Of a stretch of 64,000 bases of DNA, positions 22,222-32,700 are shown one piece after another. The stretch spans positions 186,001 to 250,000 of the forward strand of contig JAHRHY010000019.1 of NCBI GenBank assembly GCA_019671135.1, in the 5' to 3' direction. Origin of the DNA: Linnemannia hyalina (Eukaryota > Mortierellomycota > Mortierellomycetes > Mortierellales > Mortierellaceae). The position numbers and the translations under genes are program-made. Numbering within the stretch: the first letter of the stretch is position 1; each line of letters opens with the position of its first letter. A model generated the notes under the pieces. It was not told the DNA's origin and did not search any database. It saw nothing but the letters and a program-made list of their open reading frames with translations.

Positions 22222-22440
22222 GTGATTATTTACGGTTCCGGTTGTACATGTAAATTAAATAAATCATTTCTTCCGCATCCACGCACTCCAACGCTCGGCA
22301 CCAGGTCGACTCGCCTCGTTTCTTCTTGGAGCCTGGTCGCCATGCTGTCCATCATATTTCCACTACACAGGTCTGTGAAGCCCACCTCACCGTGTGCTTC
22401 CTTTCAGCATCTTTATGATACCAAACTCAGGTCGATCCAA
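21452..22440. repeat. Left copy of the duplicated F-box/MLH3 junction block
   Basis: 989 bp that recur in the same orientation at 34638-35715. The block covers the last ~770 bp of F-box gene 4, the 42-bp spacer, and ~175 bp matching the 3' end of MLH3. By eye the F-box part is near 90% identical and the MLH3 part lower. The homology stops after GATCCAA at 22440. On this side the F-box gene is whole and MLH3 is a stub. Confidence 0.85.
22264..22440 (-). pseudogene. 3'-end fragment of MLH3
   Basis: The minus strand from 22440 down to the TCA/TGA stop at 22266-22264 corresponds to the last ~58 codons of the intact MLH3 at 35530. The stop and the preceding Met-Arg-Lys-Lys codons are retained. 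Only the tail is present, so it cannot make a repair protein. It forms the outer part of the left duplicated block. Confidence 0.8.
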
Positions 22441-22650
22441 GGCACTTTGCTCTGAATTATTCTTTGTATTATAGCTCGGTATACTGCATATTTCTGAGTA
22501 CTTATGAGTTTGATCGAACACTGCTACAAAGATCCGTTGGTATTGAGGCCAGAATCAAGCATGAGAAGGAATGGTGAAGGTTCGACAATATTTTAAGATG
22601 AAGAGAGAGTAGTTGCGGTTGAACCATGAAAATAATCACTCATCGGCAAA

Positions 22651-22893
22651 ATGATGATTGCTGGAATTGAGAACAATGCGCCTGCGGGTGATGTGATGAA
22701 GATACTGGAGGGTTTCACCAAGATTAAAGAGACCCAAAGTAGTACAGTAGCTTCCGTAGTACCCAATACGGGGAGCTCCACATACCATCTTGTCCAGGAC
22801 CCATCTCTCCTTCTTGTTGAGGATTCTAGTGCCAGACCTTCAGAGAGGCATACAGCCGATCCTGAAGAGGACCTCTTGGACCAGCTATATTGA
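22651..22893 (+). CDS. Short uncharacterised reading frame
   Basis: 80 codons from ATG 22651, ending DPEEDLLDQLY. Composition is ordinary rather than low-complexity, with an acidic C-terminus. I recognise no domain. It may be an exon of a lost gene or chance. It lies between the left duplicated block and the Harbinger transposase, in otherwise featureless sequence (22441-22988). Confidence 0.25.
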   Translation: MMIAGIENNAPAGDVMKILEGFTKIKETQSSTVASVVPNTGSSTYHLVQDPSLLLVEDSSARPSERHTADPEEDLLDQLY

Positions 22894-22988
22894 TATTTAT
22901 TGTCTATTGGCTTCCTTCAACGTTTATTTTCTTCTTAGCTTTATTTATTTATCTTTTCCTTTTCTTTCATGAATATGCGCGAATAAAT

Positions 22989-24296
22989 TCATCGCTTTTT
23001 TCTGGCTCTATTTGTCTCAAGAGTTGTCTTTTTTAACGTCTCGCGGAATGTGAGAGCACTGATGGTGGGTCGAGGCCATGACTTGGCAGGTATGAAATCC
23101 TCTCTCCTATCCTCGTCCGCAAGCTCGTCCGGCCATCTGTCGTTAATCTTAGCCATAATGTTGTGGAGAACGGCGCAGGCTAGAACCCAGTGGCGAAGAT
23201 ATTCCATCCTGTCATCGCCCTGAATTCGATGCCGTAACTCCCTCAAGGATTGCCATCGTCCCTTGAAAACACCGATGCAGTGTTCGTTGCGGACTAGAGA
23301 ACGAGCCAGATAAGAGTTAAAGGAGACATTGTCGGGCAGATCCGTAGCAGGAACCCAGTACGCAGGAACGCAGTTCACAGAAACCGCATAAGCAGAGTCA
23401 GCCAGAAGGTACTCGCCAGGGGAGAAGTAATTCGCCGGATCTCGAGACTGTTCCATGCCATTGAACACTGTAGAATCCGAAGCAGAACCAGGGCGTCCTG
23501 CGTCCAGTGCAATAATCCAGCCATGTAAATCACAAATAATCTGAGCGTTGACCGAATATCTAAATGAATTTGACAGAGACCTTTCATTAATCTTCTCATT
23601 TTTTTTTGTATTCGTGTCCACACAAACAAAACGTTACCTTTTCTTGCGGTCATAGTAACGGGAGCCATCTTGACCAGGTCGAAAGGCAAGAGGAAGAGTG
23701 GTACCATCCACAAACCCCACGCATCCGGGGAATCCCTCCTTACGCATCAGTCGGCCATGCTCCTCCCTTTCGTCTTCGTCAGGCCATCGTACCCAGTCTG
23801 GAGCAATGGATACCAATGCTGATACCACTCGCTTCGTGAAGGCGACAACCGTTCCTGAACCAATCCCAACCTCAGTGGCAATAGCTAGCGGTGATGCTTT
23901 ACTCCCAAAGTGGCCAAGACTCATAAGAGCAACCGCCAGCTGCCATGCAGGATGCATTTGAGGGTTATTGGAGTTGTTCTTGAAAACGTCGTTTCCTTCT
24001 ATCAACTCCATGATCACTGCAAAGCTGTGTCTTGTTACGCGAAAATTATGAAGGAACTCGGCGTCGTCGTAGGAATCAAATCCTGTTGTAAAGAAATAAT
24101 CGTTGCGTTCCCTGTTGTGCTCTGTTCGCTTGTTGGTATCTTGATTTTGTGTAGCATGGAGGTAGTTGAGTATTGCAAACTCCTCCTGCTCCTCCGCGTC
24201 CGGATCCTCCCCGTTCAAGTCGTTTTCAATGATGCTCAGTAAAAGGAAATTCCTAGCCGTTTCGATGGCGTGTCGTCGTTCCTGAATATTTGACAT
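22989..24296 (-). CDS. PIF/Harbinger (HARBI1-like) transposase, full length
   Basis: A DDE transposase of 409 aa from two exons: 24296..23638 and 23559..22989 (donor AAAAG|GTAACG, acceptor TTTAG|ATATTC). The frame is kept and the exon joint falls in RKKRYSVNAQ, the same place as in the second element here. The three catalytic acids can be placed: D in FVDGTTLP (exon 1), D in YLLADSAYA, and E in RNEHCIGVFKGRW. An N-terminal helix-turn-helix-like segment (LAIATEVGIGSGTVVAFTKRV) precedes the nuclease fold. No lesion is visible. Harbinger transposases need a separate Myb/SANT partner; none lies beside this one, but one lies in the next element. I could not find this element's terminal inverted repeats. 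Confidence 0.9.
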
Positions 24297-24410
24297 TGCT
24301 GTTGGTAGCGGTGTCTGTCGGTGATAAGGACGGGTGGCGAAGAGAGGACGAAGGACGGGAAAGATGGCGTTGAGGAGTAAGAGAAGAAAAGAGAAAAGAG
24401 AAGAGACAAA

Positions 24411-24436
24411 CAGCTATTATTATTATTATTATTATT
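24411..24436 (+). repeat. (TTA)n microsatellite
   Basis: ATT/TTA triplets followed by a T run, in the 5' flank of the full-length Harbinger transposase. Confidence 0.85.
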
Positions 24437-24754
24437 TTTTTTTGGTTATTTTGCAATCTTATTTTTTTCTCTTGAGCGCCTTCATGCATAAATTTGTAAT
24501 TTGCAATTTTCAAAGTCACCCAAGTCTATCGGTTCTAATTTTGTTGTTTTCTAGCTGCCAGGTAGGAGCAACTCGAGTTGGCTGGTTCCTGATAATGCCA
24601 CGGGAAGCAGCAAGCTACTTCTATCCAGTGCATCTTTCCCTATCACGCCAGCACGTCTGTAGGCCAAGCAATTGACCGTTGAAAGGAAGTGGCATGCACA
24701 CTTTTAGGTCTGAAAGGAAACGCCTCACTTCACCTATTTTTTCCTTTTAATGGA

Positions 24755-24859
24755 GGTGCCCACTTTTCTCAATTTACATTTTAGGAAGGTACTCACTCTT
24801 CAATGAGATTAGTCCTCACCTTCCCTTATTGGAAGGTGAGCAGGACAGAAGGTGGGCAC
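24755..24859. repeat. Nested inverted repeat (hairpin, MITE-like)
   Basis: CTCACCTTCC at 24815-24824 faces GGAAGGTGAG at 24831-24840 across a 6-base loop. GTGCCCAC near 24756 faces GTGGGCAC at 24852-24859 outside it. The ~100-bp segment could fold back on itself. It lies between the two Harbinger loci and may be a small non-autonomous element or a former terminus. Confidence 0.5.
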
Positions 24860-25034
24860 TTGCTTTTTATTTGCCAGCACCTCACTCAGCATCAACCTGT
24901 CCTTCATGCTTTAATTAACTTTGTCAACTCCCTATTTTCTTGGTCAAGTTGACCTCCACCGCATAATCGTCACTCTACTTCTTCGATCAAATGTGCAAGG
25001 GTCTAGAAGGAAACAGAGCAATTGTCTTTTCTCT

Positions 25035-25161
25035 AGCCATTGATAGGATGGTAACCGTGAATAACCTCTTTGAGGAACGCTGCGGCGACTTTCCGGCATT
25101 ATTTTCGTGGAGACTTCTGTTTTATGTTTAAAAGAGTATGGATGATCGGGGTACTGGTTAA
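25035..25161 (+). repeat. Left terminal inverted repeat of the Harbinger element
   Basis: 127 bp, starting AGCCATTGATAGG and ending GTACTGGTTAA. It is the reverse complement of 29280-29405 with about three differences, including one 1-base indel. Confidence 0.85.
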
Positions 25162-25446
25162 TAACAATGAGAATAATATTCCTTTGCATGCATAAGGAGA
25201 GAGAATGTGACAGATAGGTGGCTGTTTAATGAGAACTAGGCCCAAAGTCTAAAAAGAGGGTCTTTTTTCTTGTCATTTTTTTCTTGTCATTTTTCCTTTC
25301 CAACAGCATAAATACCAACACCAACAAGTACACCAGCCACGCCACCAACCACTGGCAAGAATTACAGTACGGCCACAGGATACACAACGCACACCACGAC
25401 ATACAAACTCCTCCAGATATCTCTTACCCCACAGTTTCATTTCACC

Positions 25447-26363
25447 ATGCCTCGCATTTCTGAGCGTCGCCGAATTCTCGATGACACGGAAGAAGTGATC
25501 GTAGCGGCTATCGTCACGTCGGACGACAACCTTCTGGAACTCGCGATGATGTACTATGACTGGGCAGAGGAGTCCAGATATTTAAATCGTCCAGTAGTGT
25601 ATGCGAAAGCAGATAGGACATTCTTTGACGTGAAGTATTACACCATGTCCGATAATGTGTTCCGTCAACGATTTCGTATGACTCGTCAAGGCTTCAGAAC
25701 AATTGCCAGGATGATCGAACACCATCCCACCTTCCACAGCAACTCTTCGTGTTCCCAGCTCCATCCTGCCTGTCAACTGCTCGTGGCCCTCACACGACTC
25801 GGGCATTATGGGAGTAGAATTGCGGTCGAGTTAGTGGCCGATGAAATGGGGATGAGCTCCGGAGCTGTCACTCTATATACCAACAGGGTCATGAGAGCAC
25901 TGGTGTCGCTTGCTCCTGATTGGATTCGGTGGCCTGACTATGTCCAACGCCAAGAGCATGGCCTCCGCATGGGCGCTGAAGGATTTCCCCGCTGTGTCGG
26001 TTTTATAGATGGAACAACCCTTCCTTTGTATCAAAAGCCTGCATTTGATGGATCGACTTATTATGACCGGAAAAAAAGGTACTGTATTCGTAATATATCA
26101 TGCGTCTTTTCTATTCATAGAGCATATCACTCAAGGGTTATCTAATATTTTCTTAATTGTGTAGGTATTCTGTGAACGCTCAGATTGTCTGTGATATGGA
26201 TCGCAGAATTATCGCACTGGACACAGGAAATCCGGGGTCGGCGTCCGACGCGAGCGCGTTTCAAGGAATGTATCAGATAAGTCGCGGCGAATGGCAAGAG
26301 GGACTTGAGAAGATGTTTGGTGGCCAACAACAGAAGATCCTCGGGAGGACTTTTGGCGGATAA
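25447..26363 (+). pseudogene. Harbinger transposase, C-terminally truncated
   Basis: Exons 25447..26078 and 26165..26363 (AAAAG|GTACTG; GTGTAG|GTATTC) join in frame to 276 aa. It is clearly related to the 409-aa transposase at 22989: RMTRQGF, HPACQLLVALTRLGHYGS, GFIDGTTLPL, YYDRKKRYSVNAQIVCD, GNPGSASDASAFQGM. Homology stops abruptly after GMYQ near 26,277. The remaining codons (ISRGEWQEG...FGG) run into antisense of the neighbouring gene. The second catalytic Asp and the Glu are therefore missing, so the protein should be inactive as a nuclease. The first Asp and the N-terminal DNA-binding part remain; it could act as a repressor if expressed, which is speculation. Confidence 0.82.
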
Positions 26364-29017
26364 TAGGGGGGGGGGGGGCTTGAAAGGAGCCTTGGCGGTG
26401 GACAGGAGGGGGTGCTTGAAAGGAGCCTTGGCGGCGGACAGGAGGGGGTGTGCGGAGGGAAGCAGGGGGTTCCTGGAAGGAACAAGAAGAAGATCTTGAT
26501 GCTTGGATCGAGGTCATGCCACCTAATAGGTGAGCGACATAGGGGTTCGTTGGAGACGTCCCATTCTCCAGCAGCGATAAGAGGAGCTTGCCTTTGAGCA
26601 TTTCGAGATCATGCTCTCTTTTTGCTACTTCCTCCTTCTTTCTCTCCCGTTCCTTTATGTCTTCTCGCTCCCAAACTAGCCGTTGCAACTCAAGTTCCTC
26701 TATTAACACAGAACGTGATGGTATGTTAATACTGAGTTATATCAAGCCAGAGTCGTGAATTAAACAAAGAGCAAATAACCTTTGCTTTGGTATTTTGTCT
26801 CAATCAGCAGGCTCATGCCACCTTTGGCGGGCGCTGCCTTTTCAGGAGCATCGTATAGGTCAGTCGGCCCATCACTCCTTCCGCTGCGGGCAGAAGTCCC
26901 TCGTCTGTGCGGGGACGACCTATCGGATGATCGTCTTCTTTTGGAGATGGAGGAACTTGTGGAAATAGATAGAACCGGCTTGGGGGAACGGTAGCCAGAG
27001 GTCGCCTTGCTCTTATCCTTGCCATTCCCATTGACGATTCGACCGGGTTGCTCTTGATCATCGTCATCTAAATCAGACTCTTGGTCGCTTTCTTGAGACT
27101 CATCCAACAGAAACGTACTCTCCTTCCACCGGATACTCTCCTGCACCGCTGTTATTCTGCTCCTCTTCGTCATCGTCGTTGCTGTAAGTACCAAGTCTGG
27201 ACCTCGCCAAGGAGGTAGTGGTGCGGCCAAGTTTAGATACGTTCAACCCGTCTTTTCCAGTCGTTGCATGACCAAGGGGGGCTATTAGAGGGGTGTTGCA
27301 GTAGAGGGCATCCATGCGTCCATATCCTGGGCATTTTCTCTCAAGGAGTTCGTCAAAGGTACTAACTCCGTCGTCATCTCCCAAACCTGCTCCTGTTCCT
27401 TCCGCCATCTTCGCTACTTTCTTGTACAAGGCCTTATGCCTCTGCCATCGACTGTACAGTGCGGTCCCCGTAATACGGACCCCTGTCTTTTCGAAGAGGT
27501 AGGTAGCTGCTCTTTTAAAAGCCTGCCTGGCTGACTCCGTGGTTCCTACGCTAGTTTTCTGGCGTCCTTTGATAATCGCATTATTGTTGTCCTTTTCCAG
27601 CCAATCCAACATAGTATCAATCTCCAGCTCCTTCGACAGTTTGATCTCCACCAACGGGGTATGCTCAACAAACCTGGAATGGACTGTGCGTCATATCATG
27701 CCAAAATTAAAAAAAAGGCAGTTCGTTATTTTTTCATTTTGAAAGGAAAATAAAAAGCAAATAAATAATAATATTTTGAATACCTGGCTCACGATCACTT
27801 GTTGACTTTCTGGCTCGGGCTAGCGGGCCAACGTCTGCGGAGATGGATGCTGATTTGTCAGAGGGCGATCCTTGTGCGGCCTCTGTCAACGGATATGTGG
27901 GGATTTGTGTCCCAGCCATCAAAGGCGCTCCTCCTAATTCGTTGCCCACCATAACTCCTGACGACGGTCCAATCCAGTAATCCGGTATATTGATCTGAGA
28001 AACGTACGTAGTGGTTTCGCCCATTCCAAGCCCACCTCCGTTGTCGTGATGCGTTTGCTGACTAAAAGCTGTGGCGGGGACGAGAGCTGCATCTCCAAAC
28101 TGGTGCATATATGCGGAGGCCTCGCCGGCCAAAAGGACATCCTCTGGACTTATCAAACGGGGCATGGAGGAGCGGCTTGAAGACGACGAACCTTCTCCAT
28201 GGCCTGGGTTCCTCAGATGGGATGCCCCGTAGCCTGTGTACAATTCAAGACCGCTGTTAGGTTTTCGTATGGCGATTTTTCACGTACACGGCACACGGAA
28301 ATGGTTTTTTAAAACATCCAACTCTCTGTCAACGAACTGTGTACCATTCGAGTTGACGTATACAATCCGAATTTGCAAGAGAGATACAATATAAATAGGC
28401 ACCAAGCAAGATGCGATTTTTTAAAAACTAGTCTCTTATCTGCATTTCACCACAAAGATGCAACATAGTAAGAACAAGTTTTGGACTATCATCGTCAAGA
28501 ATTACTCTCCTTAATTTCGATGCGAAGGATGCAATCTGGTGATGGACATGTACACTCAGGAGAGATCTATGCAAAAAACTATGGTACATTTCTGTTTGGA
28601 AAAGTTGGCGGTGATTGGTAGGATTATTACGCCCGGAATATTACAATGGCTAGCATACGTGATTGCTGTTATACAAGTACTCTTGTCTGATTGTCACCAT
28701 GAACCTCATCAAGAAGGACATAGATGTGGAAGATGCCACGTTGTATTTTGGATCTGAATGGTCTCCTATCCTGTATGCTTGGGCATAATTCGAGAACCCA
28801 GTTACCCCGCTGCCATCATCCTCAATTTGGCGTTCGATTAGTTTCACGTTATATAGATTTTTTTTTGGGCTCGTCAGCAGAGGAACAATAATCTGTACTG
28901 AAAAAAAAAAAAAAAACTGTTGAGAACAAAAGTAAGAAAAGGCAAACACATACACCTTTCGCTGTTAGACGCATTGCTGGGTTTCCCATCCGCGGCCTTT
29001 GGCCTTTGCTGGTCCAT
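26209..29017 (-). CDS. Myb/SANT-like DNA-binding partner protein of Harbinger, with fused C-terminus
   Basis: The accessory protein that recruits the transposase to transposon ends. Proposed exons: 29017..28956 (MDQQRPKAADGK), 28253..27784, 27683 to about 27115, about 27115..26780, 26699..26209. The first two joints and the last keep frame. Between the third and fourth pieces the frame shifts by one base near 27,105-27,125, so a lesion or a very short intron lies there. Exon 3 has the Myb/SANT-like region (TMLDWLEKDNNN, FEKTGVRITGTALYSRWQRH). Exon 4 is acidic and basic low-complexity. Exon 5 starts with a coiled coil (RLVWEREDIKERERKKEEVA) followed by Pro-rich repeats. Its last ~23 codons are antisense to the truncated transposase, so the C-terminus is a fusion product. 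Confidence 0.6.
26379..26450 (+). repeat. 36-bp tandem repeat, two copies
   Basis: CTTGAAAGGAGCCTTGGCGG begins a 36-bp unit present twice next to a 13-base G run (26367-26379). On the minus strand it encodes Pro-rich repeats in the last exon of the SANT-like gene. It lies ~100 bp from the transposase breakpoint. Confidence 0.85.
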
Positions 29018-29279
29018 TGCTATTGAGGTGAGATTTTTTGAATAGTAATGTATGTGATATGGAGAGAAAGAAAGTGTTTTTTGTTTGTCGGCCTGCCTGG
29101 CGTTGAATGTGATAAAAAAAATTATGTATGTGTGCATGCACATGGTCCCCATGACTATCTTTCCAAGTAAACACATGGTTACGACATATTATGTATTTTT
29201 TTGTCGCAAAGGTAAACAGCGCCCTCAGGACGGGAGGAATAACTTCTCCTACATACAAAGAACGGAGGCCTCTTGCATG

Positions 29280-29405
29280 TTAACCAGTACCCCAATCATC
29301 CATACTCTTTTAAACATAAAACAGAAGTCTCCACGAAAATAATGCCGGAAAGTCGCGCAGCGTTCCTCAAAGAGGTTATTCACGGTTACCATTCTATCAA
29401 TGGCT
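29280..29405 (-). repeat. Right terminal inverted repeat of the Harbinger element
   Basis: 126 bp, reverse complement of 25035-25161, beginning TTAACCAGTAC and ending TCAATGGCT on the plus strand. Confidence 0.85.
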
Positions 29406-29583
29406 ATCTTTAATTATTGTTTTATGTCATGGTCAGCGTCCATGAAGAAGAAACGAAAAGGAGTTGCTGTGGCTAACAACATATGTTTTGCTGTTTCTGC
29501 GCTATAATACGCTGTCCCATTTGGCTCATGTTGGTTGATGGTCTATGCTCGCTTTGTTTTGCGAAGCGCTTCGTAAGATTTTG

Positions 29584-29715
29584 CAGGAACGCTTATTTCG
29601 TGAGACGTCTCGCGAAACGTCTCGCGAACCGCTTCGCAAGTTTATGTAGGAACGCTTATTTTGTGAGACGTCTCGCGAAATGTCTCGCGAACCGCCGTAC
29701 AAGATTATGTAGGAC
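29584..29715. repeat. 63-bp palindrome-rich tandem repeat, two copies
   Basis: GGAACGCTTATTT...GAGACGTCTCGCGAAA occurs at 29586 and 29649 (period 63). Each unit holds the perfect 10-bp palindrome GAGACGTCTC within a near-palindrome TTTCG-GAGACGTCTC-CGAAA, and further CTCGCGAA blocks. Just before 29584 a related half unit (GCGAAGCGCTTCG) is also palindromic. It lies outside the right end of the Harbinger element. Confidence 0.8.
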
Positions 29716-29959
29716 TGTTTCGTTCTCCACTATTTCGCTACGTCATTTCGACTTCTATATCTGGAAAACGAAACGAACCGCCAAACGACTAATTTTACAT
29801 TTGACGAGGGTTATTTTTCACTGTTTGTATGGATTACAGATGAAACAGGAATTCCTGCGACAGGTTATGGCCATGACTCGAACGAGACTGAGGGGTGTTT
29901 TTAATAAGGACTACGATTGCTACTACGAAAGTTTGTGTGTTGGTTGTTGATTATGTTTC

Positions 29960-30045
29960 TGAAGCTCGGCTGGGACTGGCAGTGGGAGTTGAGTCAACAT
30001 GTTCATAAGTTAGGCTGGGGCTGGCAGTGGGAGAATAAGCTCGTT
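29960..30045 (+). repeat. Short tandem repeat GGCTGGGRCTGGCAGTGGGAG
   Basis: A ~21-bp unit seen twice about 46 bp apart. No gene is supported between 29406 and 30137. Confidence 0.7.
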
Positions 30046-30137
30046 CCTCAATTCTTGGTGTGCTTGTTTTGATAGGATACGCGAAGCTCATCACACTGTG
30101 TTGTGACATATATCCATCACTAGACGGGGAGGGGGAG

Positions 30138-30864
30138 TTAATGAAAGGGGAACTGACAGACGATACGTCGGGTGAGTTGGTGGGGAGGGAAGTGTGCTGA
30201 GGTGAAGGGTGGGAGACGGAGATTTCTTGGAATGGTGATATAGACGGGTGGGCTCTTTCTGAGTCGGGGGAGTGTGTTGTTGAAGGGGCGAGGAGGGGTG
30301 TTGTCCTTGTTGAGGGGAGGAGGGGTGTTGTTTTTGTCGAGGGGGCGAGGTTGCGTGCACTGATTGGGGCGCTTGATCGTCCTTTGGCGCCATGATGGCC
30401 TTCCTTGATCTTGAAGTTTGAAGAACTTGTGTACTTGTTCTTGCGACTCCATCATTCGATGGACCTGAGCCTTGAGCATTTGAAACTCATGCTGCGTGTG
30501 AATAAACAAAAGAGAAAAAAAAAGCTCAAGAGGTTTGGTTTGACCCTAACTGAAGTATGATATCAGTTCCAAGTAAAATGATATTTTTCTTATACTGCAC
30601 CCCTGTCGGCGGCAAAAAGTATGCTTCGAATAGCGGTTCTTTAATACTCCTCTCTTCCATGAGCCTGCTTCTCAAGGCCGGCTCGACTTTACATGCTATT
30701 AGCCGGTTCGTGGCGCCGAAAACATGGTGCTTCAGTTTGGGTTTTGAGGAGAAGTCTATTCCACAGAAGCATTTAGTTTTGGCAGTAAATAACTTGAACA
30801 TGACATTAATGTCACCACCAACTGTTCCTTCAAGAACATCACAAGCAACAGGGACTTCAGACAT
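30138..30864 (-). CDS. Uncharacterised two-exon gene
   Basis: First part 30864 down to about 30,540: MSEVPVACDVLEGTVGGDIN, then FTAKTKCFCGIDFSSKPKLK, HVFGATNRLIACKVEPALRS. Second part about 30,495 down to 30138: HEFQMLKAQVHRMMESQEQV, likely coiled coil, then a Pro/Thr/Gln-rich tail with short PPPLNKDNTP-like repeats. The two frames differ, and a pyrimidine-rich stretch ending ACGCAG at about 30,496 looks like an acceptor. I could not find a good donor that keeps frame, so the exon joint is unresolved. I do not recognise a domain. It lies inside the 12.2-kb island and could be a transposon accessory gene. Confidence 0.45.
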
Positions 30865-30899
30865 TGTGAGGGAGCGCGATAGTAAATGGGGATAGGGAA

Positions 30900-32102
30900 G
30901 GATTGGCGTTCAAATTGTGGTTAGAGCTTTGGAGGAAAAAGACTTCCACCCCATAACAAGAAGAACCACCGCTCGTTGACTTTACTTAATCATGCAATTT
31001 TATTGTACACGGTGACACGGTGACATAGTCTGCCTAAGGTAGGCAAACCTATGGCGGGGTCAAGCTGCCTACGAGTTGAACGCATGTCTTAATTTTGTCG
31101 TGTGGAATTAAACGAACCAAGCACCAATTCTTCAACAAAATTATTGGGCACGAAAACCCGAGAACTGACAAGTATTAAAAATGCAACGAATTGAACGCAA
31201 CTCTTAATATTTCAATGACAGCATGACAGAATGCATGTACAGCGCCGTTGCAAAGAATTTTGAACATGCAAGTAACTGGAAAGATTTGGGGTGGTGGGCA
31301 TGCGCGGAGATGAAAAAGTACTAATAGGCTTTTTTTTTTGCTTCGTTGTCACCAAATTTGAAGCACGTACCATGGTCTGATCGAACTTGAACCCATTGAA
31401 AAAAACATCCTCCGCAGCAAACTACCTTTAAATGATGTTTTTTGTGGAGAGCGTTCATTGAGATGGGTTCAAAATACTTTTTTAGACCTGATCAGATAAC
31501 TTTCGGATAATGACATGAGCGTGTTTTGCATCAAAAGATGGAGTAGGGTATGCGACAAGCCTTCTTGAGCGACCTTCTAATATACAAATTCTCATTTTCT
31601 TGTCTTCTTTACTCAATTTTTTAAAACCGTTTGTTTTCCTCTCAGTTACTTAGAAGCGTGTTTCTGTATTAGTTTGACGAACACGACAATGCAAGTCTCG
31701 TAGCAATAGGACCCCGGGTTGCCGAGAAAGCAACCTCCCAAGATTGCAAGTGAAGTAAAAATCTCGTATTTTGGTATTTTCCCTCTATGGACCTTTGTAC
31801 AGACACGATGGACGTAGAACTACCAATAAGAATTATTAAAGGAACATCTAAAGCTCCTTTTGGTGCTCTAAGTGGGTCGATCCGATGACTGATGATGGAG
31901 CTTTATTCGTTGAGAAATAGTACCTTGCGGTGGAGTTAATGTTCCTTCGTCAGATAGTACATGTACAGCACATGTACTCTAGGCTACTTCTCCCAAGAAT
32001 ATGCCTCTCTTGGCGGTTACTGATATTAATCATCCATGTTGCCATCACCCCTATCTATCGAAAATGGCCAAGGGAACTTAGTTTGATCAGTTAGCATTCA
32101 AT
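30900..32102. other. Non-coding part of the island with an imperfect inverted repeat
   Basis: No gene visible. TTGAACCCAT near 31,390 faces ATGGGTTCAA near 31,462, with GGTCTGATC outside on the left and GATCAGA on the right, forming an imperfect ~120-bp fold-back. The rest is AT-rich. Confidence 0.5.
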
Positions 32103-32310
32103 CACTCACATCTCCACTAACATCTCCACTCACATCTGCACTCACGTCCCCACTCACATCTCGACTAACATCTCCACTGACATCACTCACATCTCGACTA
32201 ACATCTCCACTGACATCACTCACATCTCCACTAACATCTCCACTGACATCTCCACTCACATCTCCGCTAACATCAAAACAACTGAAGTAACATCTGTACA
32301 AACATCCGTA
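32103..32310. repeat. 12-bp satellite ACTAACATCTCC (reverse of GGAGATGTTAGT)
   Basis: About 15 units of 12 bp with variants (ACTCACATCTCC, ACTGACATCTCC). The minus strand reads as a DVSG repeat, which is a consequence of the 12-bp period rather than a gene. Related repeats in the opposite orientation lie at 33,650-33,920 and 34,480-34,637. Confidence 0.9.
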
Positions 32311-32432
32311 CTGTTATGATCTGAGGGAGTGAAGCATCCACTCCTCGCTTTTTATTTATCTTCGTCTGGTTTGGTTCAGCTATAAAAGGAGAACCAAAAC
32401 GGAACCCTACCACAATCAATCCTTCACTCCTC

Positions 32433-32700
32433 TTGATTTCTCTCTCCTTAAACAAACTAAATTCTTCACATCTCACATACATCTTCAAGGACAAAAAGAT
32501 TCCAAGATCACCGTTGTGGACTGGCCAGTTAAATCCCCCGACCTCAAAATTATGGGTTGCACTACCAAAAGATTTTATCCATCGACTCAATGGTCTTCCT
32601 AGCAGAATGAAAGAGTCGTGGCGAGTGCTGGAACATGGGATGCCATATTTTATGACGTCACTGGCGGTGCTCCGAGAAGACTTTAAAGTCACCGCTTGAA
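32433..32700 (+). pseudogene. Tc1/mariner transposase remnant, C-terminal part
   Basis: One plus frame has YIFKDKKIP. The next frame continues VVDWPVKSPDLKIMG, which matches the Tc1 DWPxxSPDLNPIEN block holding the last catalytic acid. The first frame resumes with LPSRMKESWRVLEHGMPYF. At least one frameshift separates them, and the PIE/D motif has become KIMG, so the catalytic acid is lost. No N-terminal part is visible upstream. It lies between two satellite arrays of opposite orientation. Confidence 0.6.

Larger units (their letters stand above)
25035..29405. mobile_element. PIF/Harbinger element with 126-bp terminal inverted repeats
   Basis: About 4.4 kb bounded by inverted repeats at 25035-25161 and 29280-29405. 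It contains the two genes expected of the superfamily: a HARBI1-like transposase (plus strand) and a Myb/SANT-like DNA-binding partner (minus strand), converging on each other. The transposase has lost its C-terminal third, so the element looks non-autonomous; the full transposase at 22989-24296 could in principle act on it. I did not find a clean 3-bp target duplication at the ends, so the true termini may be a few bases off. Confidence 0.78.

Noticed and set aside
25035..25161. Reading the inverted ends as a hairpin RNA locus
   Set aside because: The two arms are 4.1 kb apart and flank transposase and SANT-like genes, which fits transposon ends better.
29483..29950. 155-codon plus-strand frame
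   Set aside because: Most of it translates the 63-bp palindromic repeat (repeated FVRRLAKRLANR), with no family match; it looks like a product of the repeat.
32098..32301. DVSG-repeat protein on the minus strand
   Set aside because: A 12-bp satellite is always open in some frame; related arrays nearby read differently.
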